A stretch of 64,000 bases of DNA from Halomonas sp. ML-15 (lineage in GTDB: Bacteria; Pseudomonadota; Gammaproteobacteria; Pseudomonadales; Halomonadaceae). The translations under genes were made by a program, and so were the position numbers. The DNA is taken from the NCBI RefSeq assembly GCF_014779595.1, contig NZ_JACXZT010000019.1, forward strand, positions 1,085,808 through 1,149,807. Direction: 5' to 3'. The stretch's first letter is position 1. Every line of letters starts with the position of its first letter. This document shows positions 1 through 6,795 of the stretch, piece after piece. Under the pieces are notes generated by a model, which was not told the DNA's origin, searched no databases, and was given only the letters and a program-made list of their open reading frames with translations.

Positions 1-240
1 CATTACGGCCTGCTCATGTAGCTGGGAATTGCTGCTCTGAAGCGCTGCCACTTGCCGTGCCAGACGAACGACCAAGGGGGCTGCCGGTTGGCAGAATTGC
101 ATCTGCTCCCTATATTGCTGCACATCGTCGAGGGCGTTGAGCAGGGCTAGCAGCGGTCGCCGGTAAAAGAGGTGTATCAGTACCGCCGCGGACAGTAGGA
201 AAGCGGTGGCGAGCAGCGTCACCAGGAGCATGTTAGGCAC
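1..240 (-). CDS. Partial membrane-anchored protein (N-terminal 80 residues)
   Basis: The reading frame is open from a GTG at 240-238 (ATG alternative at 231-229) to the left edge, so only the N-terminus is present. An AAGGAG sequence lies about 11 nt before the GTG. The first 20-25 residues form one strongly hydrophobic segment (LLVTLLATAFLLSAAVLIHL). A basic YRR stop-transfer follows, then a polar stretch with a coiled-coil look (LARQVAALQSSNSQLHEQ). This shape is common at the start of membrane-bound signalling proteins such as sensor kinases, GGDEF proteins and chemoreceptors, but no catalytic or sensory domain is inside the window. I do not assign a function. Confidence 0.55.
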   Translation of the reverse strand, partial: MPNMLLVTLLATAFLLSAAVLIHLFYRRPLLALLNALDDVQQYREQMQFCQPAAPLVVRLARQVAALQSSNSQLHEQAVM

Positions 241-330
241 GATTCGAACGACTCCTTGGTCTGCAGCGGCATACGTAGTTGTATGGCTATCCCCTATGTT
301 ATCGCGCATTACACGACAAACTTTAGTGAA

Positions 331-1227
331 TTACGGCGACTCTTGGCTGCCAGCAGGCCGATAGGCCTCCACCAGAGTGGCCGGATCGTGTTCGGCGTGG
401 CCGCGGTTGGCGTGAGCGCGCAGCAGTTGCGCGGCCAGGCCGCTCATGGGCGTGGCGCTACCTGCTCGCTGGCTCTGGGCGGTAGCCATATCGAGATCCT
501 TGAGCAGGGTACGCAGGTGCCAGGCCGGTTTATCGAAGTCGCTCGCTGCCATGCGAGGGGTGAGGATCTGAAACGGCTTGGAGTCGGCGAAGCCGCCGGC
601 CAGCGCTTCGGTCAGCCGGCTGGCATCGACGCCGCTGGCCTCGGCCAGGGCCACCATTTCGGCGATGACCGCCGCCTGGCAGCCGACGATCATCTGATTG
701 CAGATCTTGGTGACCTGGCCGCTGCCGACCGGGCCCATATGGGTGATGTGGGCCGCCAGTGGCGACAGCAGCGGGCGTGTCGAGGCGATATCTGCCTCAC
801 TGCCGCCGCACATGATGGCCAGGCTGCCGGCCTCGGCGCCGGCCACGCCGCCAGAGACCGGTGCATCCACCCAGCGCATGCCGCACTGCTGCTCGAGACG
901 ATTGGCGAAATCGCGGGTCGCCGCCGGGTCGCTGCTGGAAAGATCGATCAACTGCTGGCCAGGGCGCCCGTGCTCGGACACGCCGCCGGCACCGAACACC
1001 ACCTCTTCGACTGCCGCGGTATTGGCCAGGCACAGCATCAGCACATCCACCTGGGTGACCAGGTCGGCGACCGAGGCGGCCGCCTGGGCTCCGGCATCGA
1101 GCAGGGGGCGGGTCTTGTCCGGGGTGCGGTTCCAGACCGTGACATCGAAGCCGGCACCCAGCAGACGACGCGTCATGGGATCGCCCATCAGGCCGATACC
1201 GATAAAACCAAGACGAATATCAGACAT
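331..1227 (-). CDS. NAD(P)-dependent 3-hydroxyisobutyrate dehydrogenase-family oxidoreductase
   Basis: A 298-residue beta-hydroxyacid dehydrogenase. The N-terminus has the Rossmann dinucleotide signature GFIGIGLMGDPM. The substrate-binding block DAPVSGGVAGAEAG is near residue 120, and the catalytic lysine sits in GSGQVTKICNQM near residue 170. Family members reduce or oxidise short 3-hydroxy acids (3-hydroxyisobutyrate, tartronate semialdehyde, related C3-C4 acids) in the cytosol; the exact substrate cannot be read from sequence. The frame stays open 83 codons further upstream, but I choose the ATG at 1227 because GAGGAGC precedes it at the right spacing and it starts directly at the Rossmann strand. 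It diverges from the sigma-54 RNA candidate on the other strand. Confidence 0.85.
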   Translation of the reverse strand: MSDIRLGFIGIGLMGDPMTRRLLGAGFDVTVWNRTPDKTRPLLDAGAQAAASVADLVTQVDVLMLCLANTAAVEEVVFGAGGVSEHGRPGQQLIDLSSSDPAATRDFANRLEQQCGMRWVDAPVSGGVAGAEAGSLAIMCGGSEADIASTRPLLSPLAAHITHMGPVGSGQVTKICNQMIVGCQAAVIAEMVALAEASGVDASRLTEALAGGFADSKPFQILTPRMAASDFDKPAWHLRTLLKDLDMATAQSQRAGSATPMSGLAAQLLRAHANRGHAEHDPATLVEAYRPAGSQESP

Positions 1228-1350
1228 GACATGCTCCTCACAGACAAAAGCCATAGCATGCGCGAAGGCGCCAAGGGCGGCAATGTGAAGGCGTTGAGCA
1301 GGTTGGTGGCTAGCCAGTATCAGGTAATGACATCGGCGGCAGGTGCGGCA

Positions 1351-1388
1351 AGATGCTCTGGATGCTGTGTTAAAAGCAGCAGATGCTC
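1351..1388 (+). promoter_or_regulatory. Candidate upstream activator region for the sigma-54 promoter
   Basis: AGATGCTC occurs at 1351-1358 and again at 1381-1388, exactly 30 bp apart. Between them lies an inverted repeat, TGCTG (1363-1367) and CAGCA (1377-1381). The block sits about 130-165 bp upstream of the sigma-54-like promoter at 1518-1535, a usual distance for enhancer-binding-protein sites. Which activator would bind is not known. It also lies upstream of the divergent dehydrogenase gene and could serve that gene instead. Confidence 0.35.
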
Positions 1389-1517
1389 CGAAGTAATGCA
1401 TTTGGGTCAAAAAAAGCCCCTGTATGGTGCAAAGCAGCACGAAAGATACGGGGCAAGAGTGGCGGTTGGCACGCAAGGCCTATATAACGCATTGATTTGT
1501 AATGCTCTATTAAAAAG

Positions 1518-1535
1518 TTGGCTCAGGCTGTGCAA
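1518..1535 (+). promoter_or_regulatory. Sigma-54 (-24/-12) promoter candidate
   Basis: TTGGCTCAGGCTGTGCAA matches the sigma-54 pattern TGGCAC-N5-TTGCA. The -24 GG is at 1520-1521 and the -12 GC at 1532-1533, with the required 10 nt between them; two of the eleven consensus positions differ. No open reading frame with a credible start follows, but two hairpins and a T-run do, so the transcript is probably a small RNA starting near 1545. Confidence 0.55.
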
Positions 1536-1544
1536 TGTATAGAG

Positions 1545-1707
1545 CAGACAAGCACAGACATCGGCGTTTCACCCTTCATCGCCTGAGTCGCAGCCAACAA
1601 CAAGGAAAACAGTGCTGCGATCCGTGGAATGCCAACATCACCTCCATCGAGGTGATACACCGAGTGAGCTGGCGTGCTCCCCTGGTCCCCTTCGGGGGAC
1701 CTTTTTT
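1545..1707 (+). ncRNA. Candidate sigma-54-dependent small RNA, CrcZ-like features
   Basis: An approximately 160-nt transcript is predicted from the sigma-54 promoter to a strong intrinsic terminator. It holds an A-rich single-stranded segment with AACAACAAGG near 1595-1606, resembling the Hfq/Crc-binding AAYAAYAA motif of Pseudomonas CrcZ/CrcY. It then has a perfect 8-bp hairpin (ATCACCTC / GAGGTGAT with a CATC loop, 1637-1656), a linker GAGCTGGCGTGC, and the terminator stem. CrcZ and CrcY are also sigma-54 driven. Only one CA motif is present and cbrAB is not visible nearby, so identity with CrcZ is a hypothesis. A 72-codon frame overlapping it has no ribosome site and no protein-like composition. 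Confidence 0.45.
1684..1707 (+). terminator. Intrinsic terminator of the small RNA candidate
   Basis: GGTCCCC (1684-1690), a TTCG tetraloop, GGGGACC (1695-1701), then six T (1702-1707): a perfect 7-bp stem with a stable tetraloop and U-tract. The opposite strand has no T-run, so it acts on plus-strand transcripts. No plus-strand protein gene lies upstream. Confidence 0.85.
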
Positions 1708-1781
1708 ATGCATGAAGAAAAATCTCGGAGCACCGTATGGTGCGTGCTGTTAACGCCGCTACGGGGTGTTTCGGGCAGGCC

Positions 1782-3368
1782 CTAGCAGCCCGCGGCACCG
1801 CCGTCACTGCGCGGGTCGTGGGCGCCTTCGATCAAGCCCTCGGGGTGGTGCACGATGCCGCCGGCGTGGCCCATGCTGTCGCTGAAGGCCTCGGGCAATA
1901 CTTCCACGTCATGGTCCATGGCGCGCAGTGCCGCAACGCTGGCCTCGGGGAAGCGTGACTCCAGCTTGAGGTTGGTGCTGCTCTCGCCCCAGGTGCGGCC
2001 CAGCAGCCAGCGCGGCGCGCTGATCGCCTGCTGCAGTGACATGCCGTGGAAGGCGTAGCGCGAGAAGACCGCAGCTTGCGTCTGCGGCTGCCCCTCGCCG
2101 CCCATGGTGCCGTAGACCAGGGTGCGGCCATCGTGAAAGCGTGCCAGTGCCGGGTTGAGGGTATGAAACGGTTTGCGTCCCGACCCCAGGCCGCGCAGGG
2201 AGTCGGCGTCGAGGCTGAAACTGATGCCGCGGTTCTGCCACAGCACGCCGCTCTCGGGGAGCACCACGCCGCTGCCGAACTCCCAGAAGATGCTCTGAAT
2301 AAAGCTTACCGCACGACCTTGGCGATCCACGCAGCCCATCCAGATGGTATCCCCCGGTGCCGCTTGATGGGGCCAGGGTAGGGCGCGGCGCATATCGATC
2401 TGGGCCAGCTCGCGTTGCAGTGCCTCCTCCTCGAGCAGCGGCTGCAGCGGCGAGGGCAGCCGCTCGGGATCGGTGACCAGGCGGTCGCGCAGCAGGAAGG
2501 CGCGCTTGGTCGCTTCGATCAGGCCGTGCAGGTGCTCCACGCTCTCGCCCTCGGCTACCCTGAGTCGCTCGTAGAGTGCCAGGATCATCAGCGATGCCAC
2601 GCCCTGGGTGGGGGCCGGCAGGTTGTAGAGCGTGGCGGAGTCTAGGCTAGCCTCCAGCGGCGTGACCCGCTGTGGTCGGTAGGCGTTGAAATCGCCGACT
2701 CGCAGCGGGCTGCCCAGCGCTTCCAGGTCACTGGCCATGCTGGTCGCCAGCTCGCCGCGGTAGAAGTCGTCGAGCCCGGCCGCGGCCAGGCGTCTTAAGG
2801 TACTGGCCAGACGCGGCTGGCGTAGGCGGCTACCTTCCATGGGCACCTCGCCGGCACTCAAGAAGGTTTCGCTGAAGCCGGGGCTCTGAGAGAGGCGTTC
2901 ACGGTGCTTGGCGGTCAGCTGCTGCTGACTCCTGGTAACCGCGACACCTTGCTCGGCGTGCTGAATGGCATCGCCCAGCAGTCGTTCCAGCGCGAGTGCC
3001 TGTCCCCAGTCGGCAGCTACCGCCAGCGCCTCATGCCAGCCGCCGACGGTGCCGGCCATGGTCAGTGCCGCCAGTGGGCCGCGCTCGGGAATGCTGGCGT
3101 GGCCGGCGTAGAAGGATGGCGTAGCAAGGGCAGCGGCGGGGCCGCAGGCGTCGATGGCCACGGGGAGCTTGCCCGGTTCGTGGATCAACCAGAAACCGTC
3201 GCCGCCCAGGGCGTTCATATGCGGGTAGACCACCGCCACCGCAGCGGCAGCGGCGACCATGGCTTCGACGGCGTTGCCTCCCGCCTTGAGCACATCACGA
3301 CCCGCTTCGGCGGCGAGGTGGTGGGGGGCGACACACATGCCGCCGTAACTGCGTCGGGTATGGATCAT
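1782..3368 (-). CDS. Gamma-glutamyltransferase-family Ntn hydrolase (cytosolic)
   Basis: 528 residues of the gamma-glutamyltransferase fold, an autoprocessed Ntn hydrolase. The N-terminal block has the family glycine-rich LKAGGNAVEA and LGGDGF motifs. The predicted new N-terminal nucleophile threonine lies in APGDTIWMGCVDRQG, followed by the family's VSFIQS segment. The C-terminus carries the conserved GTMGGEGQPQ and GESSTNLKLE stretches. The processing site reads GDT-IW rather than the DTTH of classical GGT. There is no signal peptide, so it should act in the cytosol, unlike periplasmic Ggt. It is the last gene of a TRAP operon, 40 bp after dctM, so it probably processes what that transporter imports. 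Relatives include oxamate amidohydrolase (HpxW) and acylases; the substrate is unproven. Confidence 0.85.
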   Translation of the reverse strand: MIHTRRSYGGMCVAPHHLAAEAGRDVLKAGGNAVEAMVAAAAAVAVVYPHMNALGGDGFWLIHEPGKLPVAIDACGPAAALATPSFYAGHASIPERGPLAALTMAGTVGGWHEALAVAADWGQALALERLLGDAIQHAEQGVAVTRSQQQLTAKHRERLSQSPGFSETFLSAGEVPMEGSRLRQPRLASTLRRLAAAGLDDFYRGELATSMASDLEALGSPLRVGDFNAYRPQRVTPLEASLDSATLYNLPAPTQGVASLMILALYERLRVAEGESVEHLHGLIEATKRAFLLRDRLVTDPERLPSPLQPLLEEEALQRELAQIDMRRALPWPHQAAPGDTIWMGCVDRQGRAVSFIQSIFWEFGSGVVLPESGVLWQNRGISFSLDADSLRGLGSGRKPFHTLNPALARFHDGRTLVYGTMGGEGQPQTQAAVFSRYAFHGMSLQQAISAPRWLLGRTWGESSTNLKLESRFPEASVAALRAMDHDVEVLPEAFSDSMGHAGGIVHHPEGLIEGAHDPRSDGGAAGC

Positions 3369-3408
3369 CGAAGGTCTCTCTGGTTAGCCATCGTGATGCA
3401 CCTGGGGG

Positions 3409-4734
3409 TCACCAGCCAATTGCCTGAGGTAGCCAGGTGGCAATGGCGGGAAACATGAAGACCAGCGCCACCGCCAGGAACTGCAGGGCGATAAAGGGCA
3501 GCGCGCCCTTGTAGATATCCAGGGTGCTGACCTCCTTGGGGGCCACGCCCTTGAGGAAGAACAGCGACCAGCCGAAGGGCGGCGTCAGAAACGAGGTCTG
3601 CAGGATCAGTCCGACCAGAATCCCCAGCCACACCATGTCGACGCCCAGCTGCACGAAGAATGGCAAGAATAGTGGCAGCGCGATATAGGTGATTTCGATC
3701 CACTCGAGGAAGAAGCCGAGCACGAACATCAGCAGCAGCATGAACAGCAGGGCGCCGGTCTCGCCGCCGGGGACCCAGTCGAACATGCGCGCCACCAGAT
3801 GTTCGCCGCCAAGGCCGCGGAATGCCAAGCCAAACACCTGAGCACAGATCAGGATGAAGAACACCATCGCCGAGATCAGCAGGGTGGCGGTGGCGACCTC
3901 CTTGAGCAGGCCCAGGTTGAGGCGTCCGGAGAGGCCGACAAATAGCAGTGCGCCCAGTGCGCCCATGGCCGCGGCTTCGGTAGGGGCGGCAATGCCGCCG
4001 ATGATCGAGCCCAGCACCGCCACTACCAGGCCCACCGGCGGGCCTACCACCAGCACCACCTTGCGGATCAGCTGCCCCCTCGAGAGTGCGGCCCTCTCCT
4101 CGGCGGAAATCGGTGGCATCAGCCCTGGCCGCAGCGCCGCCAGCACCAGAATGGCGACGATGTAGACCGCTGCCAGGGTCAGCCCCGGCACCATCGCCGC
4201 TGCAAACATGGTGCCCACCGACTCGCCGAGGATTTCAGCCAGCAGAATCAGCACCAGGCTAGGGGGGATGATCTGACCGAGGGTCCCCGAGGCGCAGATC
4301 ATCCCTGTAGCCAGTGTCTTGGGGTAGCCGCGGCGCAGCAGGGTGGGCAGGGTCAGCAGCCCCAGCGTAACAATAGTGGCGCCGACGATGCCGGTGGCGG
4401 CACCCAGCAGCACCCCCACCGCGATAATGGCCACCCCCATGCCGCCGGAGATATTGCCGAACAGGTGGCCGACCACATCGATCAACTCTTCGGCGAGCTT
4501 GGACTTCTCCAGCATGACGCCCATGAACACAAATAGCGGGATGGCCATAAAGGTGTAGTTGGTCACCACCCCGTAGATACGTGAAGGCAACAAGTTGAAG
4601 AGCGCCGGCCCGAAGCCGATGAAACCGAAGAAGAAGGCGGTACTGGCGATGGCGATACCGACGGGCAAGCCTATCAGCAGCAGGACGAAGAAGGCGCCGA
4701 TCATGCCGATGGCGAGCCACTCATTAGGGGACAT
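3409..4734 (-). CDS. dctM: TRAP transporter large permease subunit (DctM)
   Basis: 441 residues with about 12 hydrophobic segments spread over the whole length, the usual size and topology for the TRAP large subunit. It is the ion-coupled translocation component in the inner membrane. Family landmarks include MAIPLFVFMGVMLEKS near residue 65, the glycine-rich GAATGIVGATIVTLG near residue 120, and SGTLGQIIPPS near residue 155. The ATG at 4734 follows dctQ by 3 nt, so the two are translationally coupled. Together with dctQ and dctP upstream and the hydrolase gene downstream it forms one operon. Substrate choice comes from DctP. Confidence 0.92.
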   Translation of the reverse strand: MSPNEWLAIGMIGAFFVLLLIGLPVGIAIASTAFFFGFIGFGPALFNLLPSRIYGVVTNYTFMAIPLFVFMGVMLEKSKLAEELIDVVGHLFGNISGGMGVAIIAVGVLLGAATGIVGATIVTLGLLTLPTLLRRGYPKTLATGMICASGTLGQIIPPSLVLILLAEILGESVGTMFAAAMVPGLTLAAVYIVAILVLAALRPGLMPPISAEERAALSRGQLIRKVVLVVGPPVGLVVAVLGSIIGGIAAPTEAAAMGALGALLFVGLSGRLNLGLLKEVATATLLISAMVFFILICAQVFGLAFRGLGGEHLVARMFDWVPGGETGALLFMLLLMFVLGFFLEWIEITYIALPLFLPFFVQLGVDMVWLGILVGLILQTSFLTPPFGWSLFFLKGVAPKEVSTLDIYKGALPFIALQFLAVALVFMFPAIATWLPQAIGW

Positions 4735-4737
4735 CGA

Positions 4738-5247
4738 TCATTCACCTCTTGGCGGAAGGGCAAAGACGTGACGCAGTACATGCGCCAGGCTCTGCATGGC
4801 AAGCAGCACGAAGCCGAGCGGGATAATGGATTTGAGCGCCCAGCGCCAGGGTAGACCGCCGGGGTTGGGAGAACTCTCATTGCGTAGCCATGACTGGCTG
4901 ATCCAGGGCAGCGTCAGCCAGGCAGCATAGAGCCCGATGGCCACCAGCAGCAGGCCGCCAATCACCTCGATGGTACGCCTCAGGCCTTCGGGAAAGCGTT
5001 CGTAGAACACATCGACGCGCACCTGTTCGCCGGCATACAGCGCATAGGACATGCCGAACAGGGCGATGGGCGAGATCAGGTGCCACTGCAGCTCCTGCAG
5101 CCAGATCGCGCCGACCCGAAACAGATAGCGCATTAGCACGTCACCAGCGACCAGCAGGACCAGCGCCACACAGGTCCAGGCGGCGATCCAGCCGAATAGC
5201 CGGACCACCGCCTCGAGCCCGTGGACCAGACGTTCCACGGCGCGCAT
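4738..5247 (-). CDS. dctQ: TRAP transporter small permease subunit (DctQ)
   Basis: 169 residues with four hydrophobic segments, the expected form of the small TRAP membrane subunit that pairs with DctM. Landmarks are VLMRYLFRVGAIWLQELQWH near residues 35-55 and the RVDVFYERFP motif after the second segment. The frame is open further upstream, but those codons overlap dctP and encode no DctQ-like sequence. The ATG at 5247 sits one nucleotide after the dctP stop and begins MRAVERLVHG, which fits the family. Spacing on both sides implies co-translation with dctP and dctM. Confidence 0.92.
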   Translation of the reverse strand: MRAVERLVHGLEAVVRLFGWIAAWTCVALVLLVAGDVLMRYLFRVGAIWLQELQWHLISPIALFGMSYALYAGEQVRVDVFYERFPEGLRRTIEVIGGLLLVAIGLYAAWLTLPWISQSWLRNESSPNPGGLPWRWALKSIIPLGFVLLAMQSLAHVLRHVFALPPRGE

Positions 5248-5248
5248 G

Positions 5249-6352
5249 TCACACCCCCAGGATGTCTTTGAGCCATAGGCCTTCGCTGACGCCGGCCCAG
5301 CGGTCATGGTTGGCCTTGAAGGCCATGTAGCTGTCGTGCACCTTGCGCACCATGGGATCGGCATTGGCCTCGGTTTCCAGGGTGTCGTAGGTCGCCTCGC
5401 GCAGCGCCTCCAAGACGGGGTCGGGGAGTACCTGAGCGGTGACCCCGTGGTTCTCCACCAGGTCGGTGAGGGCTTCGCCGTTGACCGCTTCCGACCAGGC
5501 CAGACTCTCCAGGCAAGCCGCCTGGCAGGCGCTGCGCACCATCATCTTCATATCATCGGGCAGGCTGTCCCAGTGGGACTTCGAGATCAGTAGCTCACCG
5601 GTGGTGGCGGGCTCGTGCCAGCCGGTGGTGTGGTAGTACTTGGCGGCGTTGTGCAGGCCGAGGCGGCGATCCTGGTAGGGGCCGACGAACTCGGCGGCAT
5701 CGATCACGCCGCGCTCCAGTGCGGGGAAAATCTCGCCGCCCGGCAGGACCCTCGCATCCACCCCCAGCGCGGCATAGACCTGGCCGGCGAGCCCCGGGAT
5801 ACGCATGCGCAAGCCGTTGAGCTGATTGACGTCCTCGATCGGTTCGCGGAACCAGCCGGTCATTTGCACCCCGGTGTTGTTCATCGGCAGCGCCACCAGG
5901 CCGTAAGGCTCGTAGACCTCCTGCCATAGCTCCAGCCCGCCGCCGTGGTAGAGCCAGGCCATATGGCCCATATAGCTCATGCCGAAGGGCACGGTGGTGA
6001 AGTATTGAGCGGCGAAGGTGGTGCCCGACCAGAAGTAGCTGTTGGCGGCGTTCATCTCGATGGTACCGGCCTGCACGGCTTCGAATCCCTCGAAGGCGGG
6101 AATCAGTTCACCAGCGGCAAAGTGCTGGATGTTGAAGCGTCCGCCGGACATAGTGTTGATTTTCTGGATGATATCGGCGGGACTGCCGGGACCTTCAGTG
6201 TAGAAGGGGGCGCCTGGGCCGTAGGCGTTGGTCATGCGCCAGTTGACGGTCTCGGACGACTGGGCGCGGGCGATGGCCGGTGCCCCCATGATCATGCCTG
6301 CGGTGGAGGAAACCGCGGCGGTAGTCAGGAACTTGCGGCGAGATAGCGACAT
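5249..6352 (-). CDS. dctP: TRAP transporter substrate-binding protein, TakP-like (DctP)
   Basis: 367 residues. The N-terminus MSLSRRKFLTTAAVSSTAG is a twin-arginine (SRRKFL) signal ending at a likely AIARAQ cleavage site, so the mature protein is folded before export and acts in the periplasm. The body follows the DctP fold. The pattern AAQYFTTVPFGMSYMGHMAW, then GLRMRIPGLAGQV with the carboxylate-binding arginine, then LPGGEIFPALERGVIDAAEFVGP matches the TakP subgroup, whose characterised members bind alpha-keto acids. An AAGGGTG ribosome site supports the ATG at 6352 over longer starts. It is the first gene of the dctPQM-hydrolase operon. A GntR-type operator lies 111 bp upstream of the start. 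Confidence 0.9.
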   Translation of the reverse strand: MSLSRRKFLTTAAVSSTAGMIMGAPAIARAQSSETVNWRMTNAYGPGAPFYTEGPGSPADIIQKINTMSGGRFNIQHFAAGELIPAFEGFEAVQAGTIEMNAANSYFWSGTTFAAQYFTTVPFGMSYMGHMAWLYHGGGLELWQEVYEPYGLVALPMNNTGVQMTGWFREPIEDVNQLNGLRMRIPGLAGQVYAALGVDARVLPGGEIFPALERGVIDAAEFVGPYQDRRLGLHNAAKYYHTTGWHEPATTGELLISKSHWDSLPDDMKMMVRSACQAACLESLAWSEAVNGEALTDLVENHGVTAQVLPDPVLEALREATYDTLETEANADPMVRKVHDSYMAFKANHDRWAGVSEGLWLKDILGV

Positions 6353-6462
6353 AGCGTTCACCCTTGGGCTGCGAATGGATGGCATTGGGGGTTGCCATCC
6401 AGAGCGATGCAATGGGTGTGCCATAAAATCGATTTTCTATATCTGTAATGATTTTTCTGCGA

Positions 6463-6474
6463 GGTATCGGTAAC
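6463..6474 (-). promoter_or_regulatory. GntR/LacI-type operator upstream of the first TRAP operon
   Basis: On the minus strand this reads GTTACCGATACC, 11 of 12 identical to GTTACCGATAAC found at the gluconate-type operon (17680). It lies 111-122 bp before the dctP start codon. A LacI-family regulator of the GntR type is the natural candidate to bind; this is inference from sequence similarity. Confidence 0.4.
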
Positions 6475-6628
6475 GTTTATGCGCCAGAACAGAGGCCCTT
6501 CAGGGCGCACGCGCACCAAAAAAGGCTAAAAGCTTGGAGGTCGGCGTCGGAATGGCGCAGGCGCGCTGAACAGGCGTTCAACGAGTAATGAAAGAGGGTG
6601 GGATTACTGCGGATGATGGGAGAAAAAT

Positions 6629-6687
6629 AGCTGGCGTCCTCTCCCTGGGGAGCTGGCGTGCACCCCTGATCCCTGAGGGACCTTTTT
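6629..6687 (+). ncRNA. Terminator-like repeat homologous to the small RNA 3' end
   Basis: Two tandem copies of AGCTGGCGT(C/G)C begin at 6629 and 6651, a 22-nt period. The second copy runs GAGCTGGCGTGC-A-CCCCTG-A-TCCC, 22 of 24 bases identical to 1666-1689 in the first small RNA. A shorter hairpin (TCCC-TGA-GGGA) and five T follow at 6683-6687. A CTCC/GGAG hairpin precedes it. No sigma-54 promoter is evident here. It may be a second small RNA, a decayed copy of the first, or an intergenic repeat family. Confidence 0.35.
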
Positions 6688-6795
6688 ATATCTTGTTCGA
6701 CGGTAATGTCGACCAGAGGCTTCTTGTGATTGTGCGCCCTGTATCGAGGCATAAAGTATCGTTGGCTTGGCGACCTGGCACAATTCGACCTTGGT

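Larger units (their letters stand above)
6353..6795. other. Intergenic region with TRAP promoter and terminator-like repeat
   Basis: These 443 bases contain no credible gene. They hold the presumed promoter and operator of the dctPQM operon on the minus strand (A+T-rich 6424-6480), a short inverted repeat GCCC/GGGC near 6505-6516, and a plus-strand element at 6629-6687 related to the terminator of the small RNA at 1545-1707. Short open frames here are not protein-like. Confidence 0.6.

Noticed and set aside
1363-1400. CbrB-type binding site upstream of the sigma-54 promoter
   Set aside because: TGTTAA and GTAATG halves resemble the site loosely, but spacing and arms do not match well enough to name the activator.
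256-1542. 428-codon plus-strand frame across the dehydrogenase gene
   Set aside because: It mirrors the real minus-strand gene with its recognisable motifs, has a composition typical of antisense frames, and no ribosome site.
1535-1753. 72-codon plus-strand frame over the small RNA candidate
   Set aside because: It runs through the hairpins and the terminator, has no ribosome site and no family-like sequence. The structured RNA explains the region better.
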